Shown: positions 1 through 9,675 of the stretch, piece by piece | How positions within the stretch are numbered: the first letter of the stretch is position 1 | How the letters are laid out: every line of letters starts with the position of its first letter | DNA from: Symsagittifera roscoffensis | Lineage: Eukaryota; Xenacoelomorpha; Acoela; Convolutidae | Reading direction: 5' to 3' | Assembly (NCBI RefSeq): GCF_963678635.1 | Contig: NC_087068.1 | Span: 32,754,189 to 32,818,188 of the forward strand | Length of the DNA: 64,000 nucleotides | The notes under the pieces: model-generated | Told to the model about the DNA's origin: nothing | Database searches by the model: none | What the model saw: only the letters and a program-made list of their open reading frames with translations | Translations under genes and position numbers: made by a program

Positions 1-1404
1 AACGTGAAGGGTGTACCCCTCCGGATTTGTGTAATTTGCTAAAAACAATCTCAAAAAATTTTCTCGCTTACTTTTCCAAAAAATTTTTTTGACCCTATCA
101 GGAAGCTCAGCTAATTTCTGATCTATTGGTACCAAGATCAACTCAATATGCTCAGTAGTTCCAAAGTTATTAACTAAAACGTCTTTCTTCCAAACTCAAA
201 AATTTTCTCTCTTATAGGTTCCGCCTAACTTTTTCCGCAAATCTGGTCCTTTCGACCTAAAAATTATTGATCTGAGCTCAGAAGGCCTATACTCTTCTAG
301 TTCAATGCAAAAGACCCGATCTAAAACGCTTTTGTAGAAAAAATTTGCGATAAACTATGCTACCTGGACCCCTCCGGATTGATGAATCCACCAAATCAAA
401 CACGTTATGTTCGATTTCTCTGCGACCCGGAAGGCTTTCGGGTAGCGGGTTTTAAAACTCGTAGATTCACCAGTGGACGTTGTCCGATCAACTATTTTTA
501 CTGTCCTAACTCAAGGATTTCAAAAAAATTTTCTGATTTTATAGTGTTTCTTACTATCAAAAAATGGGAAAATTTGGTTTTTTGTACCAAACTAGTTCCA
601 ACCACTTCCGAACTAAAGTTACCCGGTTCTACTTATTACAGTAGTGCAGTTACGATGTAACACACTAACTTAGCTCTTTTTTCCGTTTCAAAAAATATCG
701 ATATCTCAAAAATCGCGACTTGTGGGGGGATCAAAATATCGCTATTTCGACCCTTAAAACCGGTCTGTTTTCGTTGTTTTTCACTGAAAAACGATATAAG
801 ACTATTAATATAGGCTATACAAGTAATAATATTAGTAATACTATACCCCTCCGGGTTTGTTTATTATCCGAATTAAGGTGCTTAACTCGGATATTCGCAG
901 TTCGGTGAAGGGTCAGTACAGTGCAGCACTGTCGAGCCCCCCACAGATTACTATCTTACTTTTTGTACCAAAAGGGATACAAAACTTGTTAACGATACCC
1001 AACAGTCGATTGTTGTTGTCGTTGAGCCCCTTCTTGTTGCTCCTTGTACTGCTTGCCGGATCGGTCTTCACCCAAGACCCTTCCGAATTGAGCGCAAATC
1101 AGCTGACCCTTCCGGATTGAGCGCAATTTATCATTAACGTGCTTAAATGCTCAAATAACCCTACAGTACAAGCCTCACAAACGGGCTACAAAATTGATCG
1201 TAACGATCCTGACTGATATAAATGCCTGTAACAACAATATATCTATCAACGACAAACGGGGGGGTTGAATCACATCTTGTCTGGGGGGATGATTTCTACT
1301 GATTTTTTACTTTTTTACTGTTTTTGGTTTTTTCGGTTATTTTTTATGTTTTTTGTTTTTCTTGGGTACTATACTACTTTTTGTTTGGTTTTATTTATAT
1401 CTTT

Positions 1405-2150
1405 AAGTGTTTTTGGTCACAAACCACTCAGGGGATGAGGGGTTCATGATTCCCCCCACCCTTCCTGGTTCGTGAATTTTCGGTCTTAACTAGGTTAAAA
1501 AACTAATCACGGTAATCCGGAAGGCTTCCGCGTTCCGAACTACCCTTCCGCCCCGGCAGTTTAGGCCTATTAAGGGCGTTAATGTGAGCATCCGCTCGGC
1601 GCGGAGTGCTCGTTAACGGTTCCGCCGGTCATGATGTTATGAAAAAATAACACCCAGGAGCGCCATAAAAACATACATGTAACATTCGCCCGGAAGATAC
1701 ATATCGACGGATAACAAAACTAAGTCTTAAGACGACTGGCTAGCGTCTAAACAGAGCTTTGCATGTTTTTCACCGTCTCTACCAAGCCAGTACTTTTCGG
1801 TGGTCTTTCTTACATCGGGTCGACAAAAACGTTACTGCTCTCCGGCTTCGACCAGAACGCTCAAATTAACTGAATTACATGCAAAATTAGTGAGCTCATG
1901 GCTGGGTCTCAGTATCCCCAGACCACGAGGTCACTCCTAAAAACAGGGCTACTACTTATTATATTACTATTGTTTTTGTTCAGTAGATAAAAACCATCAT
2001 CTCCATCGAAGATGGATCAACCCTTTCCCCCACTCCTAGCTTCTCATCCTTATCAAAATGAATCCAGTTGTTAATTAAATTCAATTCAGGACATGACAAG
2101 AAGCTAAAAGTTTATATAAAAGGCTAAAAGTTCCAGTCCCGAAACCCTTC
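1405..2150 (+). repeat. Diverged copy of the block at 10,815-11,275 and 20,836-21,110
   Basis: From about 1,415 the sequence follows the same order of short words as 10,822-11,275: TTTTTGGTCACA, CATGA, TTTTCGGTCTTA/TTTTGGTCTTAC, a run ending CCCAGGAGCGCC, then TAAAAAC, TGTAACA and TCGCCC. From about 1,880 it instead follows 20,836-21,110, sharing an AGATGGAT anchor. It is thus an older copy of a repeat whose younger copies end the 2.26-kb tandem units. It preserves the joined order that the last tandem copy also shows. Confidence 0.55.
2111..2123 (+). promoter_or_regulatory. TATA-box-like element in the diverged repeat
   Basis: TTTATATAAAAGG is a good match to a eukaryotic TATA box. It lies inside the repeat and about 30 bases upstream of a GC-richer stretch (CCAGTCCCGAAACCC), a plausible transcription start. 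The corresponding place in the paralogue near 21,070 lacks it. No gene downstream is recognised, so a role as a repeat-internal promoter is only inferred. Confidence 0.25.
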
Positions 2151-2227
2151 CGGATTCTTGAATCCAGTGAATCAAGCTCCTCAAGTTCAATTTCACGCCA
2201 ATCCGGAAGGCCGGTTCTCACCCTTCA

Positions 2228-2275
2228 CCGTTGTTGGCAACGGCCTTGCAACTATTGTAGCAGCACAATAGTTGC
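2228..2275. repeat. Two adjacent perfect hairpins
   Basis: 2,228-2,243 is CCGTTG-TTGG-CAACGG (6-bp stem). 2,248-2,275 has an 11-bp perfect stem, GCAACTATTGT pairing with ACAATAGTTGC around a 6-base loop. They are separated by four bases, directly after the second full CCGGATT repeat copy. Confidence 0.6.
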
Positions 2276-2396
2276 AACTTGGAACGTTCTCTGCTATTGT
2301 AGCTCGTTGTCGTTTTTCTTTAATCTCGATTTTCGTTCTGTTCGCAATCACAGATAAAGTTGTTCTGTTTTTCTTAGTTCTTTTTCTAAAATGGCC

Positions 2397-2418
2397 GTTT
2401 CTGACGTTTGTCAGAAAC
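2397..2418. repeat. Perfect 9-bp hairpin GTTTCTGAC/GTCAGAAAC
   Basis: GTTTCTGAC at 2,397-2,405 pairs perfectly with GTCAGAAAC at 2,410-2,418 around the loop GTTT. No T-run follows and no gene is adjacent, so it is recorded as structure only. Confidence 0.55.
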
Positions 2419-2636
2419 GTTACGTCATCTCTTCGAAAATTTAAAATTTTAAAATACGGGAATATCCTGACCTTCACCGTTCTGCCAATCATCCGAATAA
2501 CGTCGTTAATCCTTCGAAATCATCAACTCGGAAGGCTTACTGCTAAAAACTCGAAGTCTGCATAAATTGCATTTTGGCCATTCTGGTCGAATGTCACAAA
2601 TATTGAATTTGGTCTCTGGTATCTTAAAATAGTGAT

Positions 2637-2760
2637 AATATTGAGATATTGAGCTTTTAGATATTGATATTGATATTGAAATTTCATCCTATTTGATATT
2701 GAAATTGATATTGAATGGAAGATATTGATATTGAGCTCAATATATTGATATTGTATTGAA
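2637..2760. repeat. GATATTGA-type microsatellite at the LINE 3' end
   Basis: The words GATATT and GAAATT alternate in a roughly 120-base tract. In minus orientation it follows the truncated RT reading frame after the residues LLYGSACYPG. Short repeated 3' tails in place of poly(A) are known for CR1-like LINEs. The element may be truncated before its true 3' end. Confidence 0.6.
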
Positions 2761-3790
2761 ATCCCTGGATAGCACGCTGAGCCGTATAGCAAAACTGGAA
2801 TTACCATGGATTTGAACAGATTAAGTTTGGTCTTGGTATTAAGAGGCAGTGGGTTTCGCTTCAGCATGCATAGAGTGCTGAGGGCTTTTCCTCTTCTAAG
2901 TTTAATATGGGATGTCCAGCCTAGATCCGATTTTACAATTATTCCTAGGTCTTTTTCCTCTGAGACTTTCTTAATTAAAATTGAGTCGAAGTAAAAGTCG
3001 CTACTTGTGGCACGTTTAACCGGTAGGTGAGTGCATTTTGACGCATTGAACGCAATCTGGTTTTGTTGAGTCCACGTGAAGATGTTATTTAGGTCTTTCT
3101 GAAAATCTGCGTTAAGTGTACCAATTCGTAAGAACTTTGCGTCGTCTGCGTATAGAAAGCTGGTGGAATGTTTACATACACTTGGTAGGTCGTTAATCAT
3201 GACAAGAAAAAACAATGGCCCGAGAATTGATCCTTGAGGAACACCGCTTGTGACATAGAATGATTGGGACAGACAGTCTTTGATTTTGACACATTGTGTT
3301 CTATTTGTCAGGTAGTTATAAATTAGTTTTAAAATTTTGCCTCTGATTCCCAGCGAGTAGAGCTTATCAATCAGAATACCGTGATCTACTTTGTCAAAAG
3401 CTTTCTCGAAATCGGTATATATTAAGTCTACTTCTTCATTTTTGCTTATAGCTGAATATATGGTATCAAGATAGAGCAGCATTTGGATGATCTCTGACCT
3501 TTTCGCGCGAAATCCGAATTGGTTGTTGTGCAACATAGGTTCTAGATGTTTTATAGATCGATGAAAAGAACTTTTTCGAAGATTTTGCTTACAATATTAA
3601 GTAGTGATTTTGGTTTGTAGTTACTTATCGAGGCCTTGCTTCCTTTCTTGTTGAATATTGGGCTGACAATAGAGTGTTTCCATTGATCAGGGAAAGAACA
3701 GGTCTGGAGTGCTTTATGTATGATATGGTAGAGAGAGGGCGTTAAAGATTCACTACGACGTTTACATAAAACAGGAGGTAGTAGATCGGA
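2760..3790 (-). pseudogene. LINE reverse transcriptase domain
   Basis: RNA-directed DNA polymerase domain of a non-LTR retrotransposon. The open part (3,536 down to about 2,760) shows the fingers motif FGFRAKRSE, the catalytic motif A segment IYTDFEKAFDKVDH, motif B TSGVPQGSILGPLFF and the catalytic motif C LYADDAKF. Upstream, across a stop and frame change near 3,540, the residues SNYKPKSLLNIVSKIFEK match the usual LINE segment before motif A. Downstream the thumb reaches MVIPVLLYGSACYPG and then runs into microsatellite translation, so the C-terminus is lost. The catalytic aspartates (D in TDFEKAF, DD in YADD) are intact, but the gene is broken. Confidence 0.88.
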
Positions 3791-3796
3791 ACCTCT

Positions 3797-4066
3797 CTAC
3801 TTACTTAGATCTAGATCATTACACAGTTTGGCAATCAGATTCCTGTCTGGTTCTATATTATGAATTATTTGTTGAAGTGAGTGCTCTTGTTTTTCAAGAC
3901 AGAATGGTTGAGAAGAGATTATAAATACTGAGTTAAAAAGATTGGCAAATAGATTAGCTTGTTCTGGCAAAGTTTTCGCAACTGAATTATCAAGTTTCAT
4001 GACGGAAGGTAGTTCTGAGTTACGGAACTTTCTATAGTATTTAAACAGGGCTTTAGTATCACGCAA
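3797..4066 (-). pseudogene. LINE ORF2 linker between endonuclease and RT
   Basis: The 89-codon frame includes FKYYRKFRNSELPSV and the segment LPEQANLFANLFNSVF. The latter matches the 'xxNLFNxxFxSVF' segment that commonly lies between the endonuclease and RT of CR1/Jockey-type LINEs. It ends about 10 bases before the RT-coding remnant and is in a different frame from the endonuclease part, so it is a piece of the same broken ORF2. Confidence 0.7.
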
Positions 4067-4114
4067 GTTAGACAGATGTTGTTCGTATTTGCTTCTGTTA
4101 TTCTCTACGGCGGT

Positions 4115-5144
4115 TTATATCTTTTCATTCATTGCAATCACCGAGGCACATTGTGAACCTTTTTGTTTGCGTAATGTTGACAGGCGTTTCATTGAGTTTG
4201 ACGTCTCAGGAGTTATCCAGGGAGAAAGAGTTTGTCTATGTTGAGTTCTACGCGGGGTGAATTTTGGCAGAAAGCTATGAATCCATTCGTACCAAAGTTC
4301 GACTGTTTTTGTAACATTTGACCAGCAGTAAGGTGAGAAGGTGTTGGTTGAAAACGCCTCGTTTAAACTGTTGAAGTCAGCTTTGCAATAGCTATAGAAA
4401 CTGGTTTTACTAAATGTGGAGTTTTTCTCGAGTTCCTTTATGCGGATTATTGAGTTATTAGGTTTGTGATCAGATTTTAGTGCTGTAAATCCGTCGAGTG
4501 GTAGGGTGTCGTTTATTTCAACTTGGTTGCTAACAAGGACTAAGTCAAGTATATTAGCGTTCGTTGTTTTGAAATGAACAGTTTGAGTTAAGCTTAATTT
4601 ATCTATTTTGTCAAGTACACATTGATGGAGCGGTTCTGAGGTTTGAATGGACCAGTCAATTGAAGAAAGACTAAAATCTCCGTTTATTATACGATAATTT
4701 GCATTGCAGTTCAAAAAGAAGTCCATTAGCTGACAAATGCGGAAGGGCTCCAAATAATATTTGCTGTTAGGAGGGGGGAAATAGCATGTGGCAATTAGTA
4801 ATGTGCCTTCGGAAGATTCCCAGATTATAGCGGTGCAATAACCTTGAAATTGGTCAGATTTCATAGCATTTTAGTGTAGACTTTGTTGCAATAAGGACCC
4901 CACCGTGGGCTGTTTTTTCATTTTGTTTGGTGTTTCTGTCAGAACGAAAGATATTGAAGCCAGGGAGGAATAGTTCGGAGTCGCTGATGTTAATTGTGAG
5001 CCATGTTTTGCCTAAACAGATGATGTCAAAGTTGTTAGTGAAGACAAAGTTTGATAGAGATGTGCGGCTACTTGAGTTCACTAAGCTTCGGGTATTGAAA
5101 GTAAGAATCGAATAATCGGTAAATTGGTCAGTTTTGCAAATCAA
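4115..5144 (-). pseudogene. LINE AP-endonuclease domain, frameshifted
   Basis: Apurinic-endonuclease-like domain that would nick target DNA for target-primed reverse transcription. The N-terminal frame (5,144-4,854) has LTFNTRSLVN, DIICLGKTWLT (the usual Glu of the 'ExWL' motif is Lys here) and GGVLIATK. A one-base shift near 4,865 moves the rest to another frame (4,864-4,115), which shows INGDFSLSSIDW (the GDFN-like motif) and LKSDHKP (the catalytic SDH). Beyond it come about 90 residues of unassigned linker. Loss of the conserved Glu and the frameshift make it inactive. The 7.3-kb repeat junction lies at about 4,875, next to the frameshift. Confidence 0.85.
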
Positions 5145-5150
5145 AGAAAG

Positions 5151-5690
5151 TCAACATTCACTCAAATCTACTACTGCTCCATCTAGGAAGAGTTCTAAAT
5201 CACGAACTTTTAATCGGCTAGGATCTGTGTTTTCTTCGATCAGACTTCTTCTTTTTTTCAAGGTTTTGGGTTCTTGTTCTTGCTCGGTCTTATTTAACGA
5301 TTTGCCGATGTACACTTTGAATTTTTCGTATGCGGTACCATCGTATTGCTTCAGTCTGAAGGCACTCGCAAGTACCTTGTATGTAGTCATTTTGTTGCGA
5401 AAGTTGACTAAAAATGTTCTTGGTCTTATCGACTCAGGTCTGAATTTTCTCACACGTGTTGCTGATGTTATTGCTTCTTTTTGTATTTCGAGATGTTCCA
5501 TGATTGAAATCATGGCTTTTTCTTTGTGTTGTATTATGTCTAGCTGTCTGGGCTTCTTTTCAGAGCTGACAGATTTGAACTCCGGTATACCGGAGATCAT
5601 CACCTCACATGTTTTATCATCTTCGGAGTTTTTCTGTTTCAACAGTGCTGAGATGTAGCTACCCTTGGAGGTTTCCCTCTGAATAGACAA
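5151..5690 (-). CDS. LINE ORF1-type protein, RRM-like (copy 1)
   Basis: An intact 179-codon frame beginning at ATG (5,690 on the minus strand) and ending seven bases before the endonuclease frame, so it sits where LINE ORF1 is expected. The segment CEVMISGIPEF followed by a charged helix resembles the first strand and helix of the RRM-like fold in many LINE ORF1 proteins, which bind the element RNA. Later come RVRKFRPESIRPRTFLVNF and a basic tail (TLKKRRSLIEE). No zinc knuckle is seen. The frame is completely open in both tandem copies, unlike the rest of the LINE. Assignment rests on position and fold resemblance. An N-terminal part with a coiled coil may be missing. Confidence 0.6.
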   Translation of the reverse strand: MSIQRETSKGSYISALLKQKNSEDDKTCEVMISGIPEFKSVSSEKKPRQLDIIQHKEKAMISIMEHLEIQKEAITSATRVRKFRPESIRPRTFLVNFRNKMTTYKVLASAFRLKQYDGTAYEKFKVYIGKSLNKTEQEQEPKTLKKRRSLIEENTDPSRLKVRDLELFLDGAVVDLSEC

Positions 5691-6242
5691 ACAATGTTAT
5701 CTTTTTTCGTTTTGCTTAGGAACTTGTTTAGATCATCGTCGTGAGCAGACAGGATTTGATCAAGTGAGGGATAGTACTTCGCATCTACCGAACCAAGGCG
5801 CGTCCTGGTCTCACCCATTATATCGATATGGGTCTACTAGAAAATGATTGCTTGCTGTAAGACTTGCTTGCAATGAATCCCGAGAGGGAGACCTATTTGC
5901 CAAGCCTTACAAACAGCGGAGAGGAAAAAAGGAAGGGAGGGGTTTGACTTCAACGGTGAATCCAGAAAAGGAGACCTATCTGTTAGAGTCTAAACGAGGG
6001 CTCTAACCTTATCCCGTGTATGATCCCCACAGACAACCGGTCGCTCGATTGCACTCGTAAGTGTTGGGTTGTCGCTCGCTGACACTTACAGAATAGTCTT
6101 CGTATAAGACCCGTTTCTTCAAAATACTTCTTAGTCCACTCAAAGCTGACTCGTTGAGGTGGACGTGATCTCGCTCGGTGACGTGGTTCTCACAGTAAAT
6201 CTGTTCAGATAGGCCTCGGAAAACCCAACGAGCGCCAACTGC
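5691..6242. other. Non-coding segment, copy 1
   Basis: No coding potential is seen. It contains purine-rich words such as GGAGACCTAT (twice, about 5,889 and 5,966) and several short inverted words. The same sequence returns at 12,984-13,535 with one or two changes. It may be the LINE 5' UTR. Confidence 0.4.
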
Positions 6243-6659
6243 TTATTTTTCTATCTTTCGATTTATTGAGAAGTGTCGGATGAGGTCGTGGTCCTGAATC
6301 GATTGGCGTTCGGCTTCAGGGGGATATCGAGCGGGAATGCCAAGTACAAAGACACGTTCGCAGACGTGGAGCAGATGGTTTACTAGGCTGACTATACGAT
6401 CAGTTACTTCCTCTACGCTTGCCGTAGATGGTAGGTAGCCGTTGTACAGATCGTTTCCGACCGCGAATATTACAATTTTGTCGTATTGATCTTTTGCTGG
6501 CACAAACCTGTACAGATCGTGAACTTGAGCTCCAGGTAACGAGAGGATGTTGATGCTGCTAAATTCTAAACGTCTGGCTTGTGAGTCTGCAATCAATATG
6601 CTTCGAATAGGGCTATCCTTGAAGATATGGAATCGCATTAATACTATAGGGACCACCAC
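6243..6659 (-). CDS. SGNH/GDSL-hydrolase-like ORF (copy 1)
   Basis: A 138-codon minus-strand frame. Block I is seen as SILIADSQARRLEF, with the Ser of the GDS-like motif in 'ADSQ'. Then comes INILSLPGAQVHDL, and block III is KIVIFAVGNDLYNG, matching GxND. A later SIQDHDLIRHF may be the region of the catalytic Asp/His. Such esterase-like domains occur in ORF1 proteins of CR1-related LINEs, where their role is unclear. It is shorter than a full SGNH domain (about 180-200 residues), and the methionine used (6,659) follows no clear signal. It may be part of a larger element protein. The second copy, 13,536-13,952, differs at one residue (Q to H). Confidence 0.6.
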   Translation of the reverse strand: MVVPIVLMRFHIFKDSPIRSILIADSQARRLEFSSINILSLPGAQVHDLYRFVPAKDQYDKIVIFAVGNDLYNGYLPSTASVEEVTDRIVSLVNHLLHVCERVFVLGIPARYPPEAERQSIQDHDLIRHFSINRKIEK

Positions 6660-7400
6660 GGCTGTCCCGTATCAATCAGTTATCCATTGAAAGTCAAAGA
6701 CTTAAAAAACAGGGTATAACGTTTAACTTAAACTAGCAAGCACATCCTCATTAATCGGCTCGCAGAAAGAAAAGAATCTTTAAATTAATTCGAACTTACC
6801 TCAGAATGAGCCGGGATTGATAGGTCCTACAATTTTTTTTTTTAAAAAGGTTAATTAAAATGGGCCCTTCCGTCACGCGACGGTACGTGCACAGGTTGGA
6901 TAGCGCCGTACCAACGCTTTATAAATACATCGGCAAAGTTTATCACGATAAAATTCATATAAGTCGTGATTTTTTTTTAAGTTTTTTTTCCAGGAAATTT
7001 CTACTACCTAGATGGCGAGCGTAGTGTAAAGGTACGAACCTTGTTGTCTTTCCATTCTAACTCCCATATAAAAGTGCTCATTTGGTGGCACTTTGCTATA
7101 ATCACGCTCTGTAGTAATGGAAATTTCCATCCAATTTCTTAAATGCTTCTGGAGTTGTTCTGGTTAGCAGGCTTAGATTTTTTGAACTCCCTTTGTGTAG
7201 CAGGATTACCCATTTTGTGGTGTTATTTTAGCTATTTTGAAAAGCTTTTCAGTTAGGGTAGCTGTCTTTTCAGTTTCGCTTTACATGTATTTATAGCATG
7301 CTGATGGTGTTCCTATAACCGATAAGGACTCTAAAACCGTCTACCATTGTAATTATTGAGCCTTCGAACACTTTTATGGCGCTGTCATGACGGTTTTCTT
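6660..7400. other. Non-coding segment with hairpins and poly-T, copy 1
   Basis: No gene is seen. CCGTC-ACGC-GACGG near 6,871 and ATCACGA (6,942-6,948) with TCGTGAT (6,964-6,970) can form stems. The second is followed by a run of nine T. The sequence is repeated at 13,953-14,693. Confidence 0.4.
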
Positions 7401-8200
7401 TTTCTATGAGTTGACACTTGGAAGGCTTCACATTGTATTGTAAAGCCTTTTCGTGCACATCCAGTTTGTCCAGTATTGCGCAGAGACTCTTGAGATCACG
7501 TGCAGCGCTTTCATCATCCTTGTATCATTTTTGTGTGACATTTAGTTTTTGCAGGAGCTCAATCAGTTGGAATATTCCAATTCCCTACATAGGCATTGCG
7601 AGTGGATCAACTTGCGTTGTGCCTTCGGTAGAAGTCAAAACCGTGTTATTGACAAATAGATTTGAGGGATGTTTATTTGTGTCGGCCAGCGCATGATGTA
7701 GTGCCAGACAAAGGATTTCTACATTTTTTAGAGCAAGTTCTGTATTGAGCGAGTTGAAGACATTTGCTGCATCAATAAGTAGTATGACGTCCGTTTCCGG
7801 TTTCTCAAACTAGTTCCTCAAGCTGTGGATAGCATATTCGATTCCACACTTCTGGCCTAAGGTCTGATTTTATACATTGGGTAATTGTTTTGCCAATTAT
7901 TCTTCTCAGAATTTCGCCGATACCAATGGGCCGTACCCCTGAGTTTTTGTCCAGAGGTATCAGGCGACACGAGTTTTACGCCGTTAGGTTTTCATGGAGG
8001 AGAACTTTACTAGCTATTTTATATGATAGTTTAGCAATTGTTTTGTAAAGTTCAATGGATGTCTGGTTGAAGTGAGTCAATATCCTTCTCCATTCGCACG
8101 CATCTAGACCTGAGGGACCGTGGCGTCCGTGCATTTTCAGGGTTGATTTTAGAACTGTCTTGGCGTTTATTTGTTCGAATATAGAGGGGTGGTATGGCAT
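7400..8200 (-). pseudogene. Divergent reverse transcriptase, degenerate (copy 1)
   Basis: Minus-strand remnants in order: HGRHGPSGLDACEWRRIL (about 8,140-8,085), then [17 protein letters not shown] (about 7,948-7,898), then DVILLIDAANVF (motif A, about 7,792-7,757), then STEGTTQVDPLAM (motif B, where the usual Gly after Gln is Val), then YKDD (motif C position, about 7,520). Several in-frame stops interrupt it. The GPSGLDA...WRRI and [12 protein letters not shown] signatures belong to a reverse-transcriptase family common in repetitive DNA of invertebrates. I cannot name its clade. Changes in motifs B and C indicate it was already non-functional before the 7.3-kb duplication, because both copies share them. 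Confidence 0.65.
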
Positions 8201-8759
8201 TGTGTCTTCACTTACTTCAGTTATATAGTTAGCCTTCGCTGTTTTGGCTTGAGGGTGTTTTTCTTTCAGGATATTAAGGACTGTTTTTCTTTCAATTACT
8301 TAGTTTAGGGGAAGTACTCCTTTTGTTTTCTTGTCTGAAAGGCAGCCAATGGCGGCAGAAATTTTGCCTGTACTCATTAGTTTATCAAATTGCTTAATTT
8401 CCTCGTTTACTTCGGACTTCTTCTGTTTTGGATGTCTAATTTGGAGAGCTTCTGCCTAAGTGAAAAAGTCTTCTAAAAGGCCTTGCTTCCATAGAAATAT
8501 TATGAAGTGTTTTAGAGCGTTTTATTATTAAGTGTTTTATTATTAAGTGTTTTAAGTGTACGCGGCTTAGTGTTTTAGAGTTTGATCCGTTTCTTTCTAA
8601 TTTAGTTTTGGGGAGCAGCAGATGTGGGAGACTTTTTGCTGCTTTCAATGCGACGTTAGAATTTGGTGTTTCTTCTGCTAATGATAACAGCTGCTGGTTC
8701 AGTAGTTCTATAAATTGAAAACCGGGCTTGTTCTTGCTTAGATTTATGAAGCGCGGTTT
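8201..8759 (-). pseudogene. Eroded N-terminal part of the divergent RT element (copy 1)
   Basis: Short minus-strand frames with stops join the PHD-type ORF to the RT remnant. The longest (8,648-8,436, 70 codons) is basic and contains HLIIKHLIIK, the product of a small direct repeat of TTATTATTAAGTGTTT. It is probably the eroded region between the zinc-finger part and the RT. Nothing else is recognised. Confidence 0.35.
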
Positions 8760-9113
8760 TTAGTTAACGATATTTTTGTAAATGTCATTTATTTTCCCTT
8801 CAAATTCTTGATCGATAAGTTTCCAGGGGTCGAAGGATGATTGCTGGGGGCGTTGGATAAGATTGTGTTGCGATAAGAAGTGTTGCCGGTGATGTTTCTT
8901 TTTGAGTTGTGATGGGGGCTGTGATTGTTGGTCTGTTGGTGGAGTTGGGCTCTTTTGCAAAGTTCTCGGGGGTGCAGTGTATGCAGGGGAATAAAATTTG
9001 CTGCTCTGTAGCCCGCTATATGAGACATGGATGTAAGCTTTGCAAAAAACACACCATATGCCTCCTTTTGGGAGGTGGCGTTTGCAAACATGGCAGTTCG
9101 TTTGATCGGCCAT
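8760..9113 (-). CDS. PHD-finger-like element protein (copy 1, last Cys lost)
   Basis: A 117-codon ORF from ATG at 9,113. The N-terminus carries CHVCKRHLPKGGIWCVFC followed by KAYIHVSY, i.e. the Cys-x2-Cys ... Cys-x2-Cys ... His-x2-Cys pattern of a PHD-like zinc finger. In this copy the final Cys is Tyr: the codon changed at about 9,018-9,020, where copy 2 reads Cys. A Pro/Gln/Ser-rich linker (PPTDQQSQPPSQ) and FDPWKLIDQEFEGKIND follow. PHD fingers are known in ORF1 of CR1-type retroelements. Its position upstream of the RT remnant on the same strand suggests it is the first part of that element. It overlaps the start of the 2.26-kb tandem unit. Confidence 0.55.
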   Translation of the reverse strand: MADQTNCHVCKRHLPKGGIWCVFCKAYIHVSYSGLQSSKFYSPAYTAPPRTLQKSPTPPTDQQSQPPSQLKKKHHRQHFLSQHNLIQRPQQSSFDPWKLIDQEFEGKINDIYKNIVN

Positions 9114-9440
9114 AATTTAGCAACGAGGAGGGTAATTTTATTGTGAATATATACAAATTAGTTGAGAGAGCATTAAACTGAAATTTTTTTACTATAAAAA
9201 GAAAAGTAAATACCATCTTTACAAAACATATTTGCACTAAAATTAACGTAGGGGGAAATAGTTCTGATTCTTGAGTGGTAAAATGTATTAATAAGGTGAA
9301 ACAAAGAGTTATTTAGATCACCAATTTTTCAGTTTATGAAGTGATGAATTGCAGTGAGGATGGTTTTGGGGATATTTAGTGTTTGGGATAAACTTATGAA
9401 TTATCAAATTTATTAAAAAACTCCAATCATTAGCAAAGTT

Positions 9441-9671
9441 TTAAACCGTTGATGAGTTATCATTAAATCCGGCTACTATAAGAACACAGTTCAGTTTCTG
9501 CGAGGGGTAGCGCGAAACAGTAGCGGCAAGCACGACTAGCTTTGCATCTCTGTACGAGTGAACCGTGGCTTCGACATCTTTGGGGCTGCAGTACTTGGTC
9601 CTTGAGGTTCCTATTACCAGTTTCCTTCTCCACTTGAGTAGCCACTTCGGCCTGTACTTCGGCAGCGACAT
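9441..9671 (-). pseudogene. Second SGNH-like fragment (copy 1)
   Basis: A 76-codon minus-strand frame containing VIGTSRTKYCSPKDVEATV, then SYRDAKL, then LNCVLIVAGFNDN. The last segment fits block III (GxND) of an SGNH hydrolase and the first could be block I with Ser in 'GTS'. An overlapping frame (9,675-9,463) opens the same DNA and begins with an acidic/helical stretch (AEVQAEVATQVEKE), so a frameshift probably separates N-terminal and SGNH parts. The remainder of the domain is missing. It belongs to the tandem 2.26-kb unit. Copy 1 has Val where the other copies have Glu (LVVLAAT versus LVELAAT). Confidence 0.45.
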
Positions 9672-9675
9672 TCAC

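Larger units (their letters stand above)
1..2230. repeat. Non-coding repeat block with recurrent CCCTTCCGGATT motif
   Basis: No coding sequence is supported here. The motif ACCCCTCCGGATT / CCCTTCCGGATT or its complement AATCCGGAAGG recurs near 15, 370, 430, 845, 1,080, 1,110, 1,515, 2,145 and 2,200. The stretches at about 361-480 and 2,143-2,230 align with each other beyond the motif: CCGGATT, then a TGAATCCA-like word, then AATCAA, and about 60 bases later GGAAGG. They are therefore diverged copies of one repeat. A T-rich tract lies at about 1,290-1,400. The short open frames here have no recognisable protein features. Confidence 0.6.
2575..5695 (-). mobile_element. Decayed CR1/Jockey-like LINE, minus strand
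   Basis: Read on the minus strand, the order is RRM-like ORF1 (5,690-5,151), AP-endonuclease (5,144-4,115), linker (4,066-3,797) and reverse transcriptase (about 3,790-2,760), followed by an AT-rich GATATTGA-type microsatellite tail. This is the usual ORF1-EN-RT plan of a non-LTR retrotransposon. Frames change at about 4,865 and 4,090, and a stop plus frame change falls near 3,540, so the copy is dead. A 7.3-kb tandem duplication begins inside its endonuclease at about 4,875, so only the 5' part of this LINE is present twice. Confidence 0.85.

Noticed and set aside
5134-5658. 174-codon plus-strand frame opposite the LINE ORF1 (and its copy at 12,427-12,951)
   Set aside because: It mirrors the minus-strand ORF1, which has the better composition and context. 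It has no domain of its own.
9016-9237. 73-codon minus frame MQICFVKMVF... repeated in all tandem units
   Set aside because: It overlaps the PHD ORF start in another frame and is repeated only because the unit is duplicated. It has no recognisable features.
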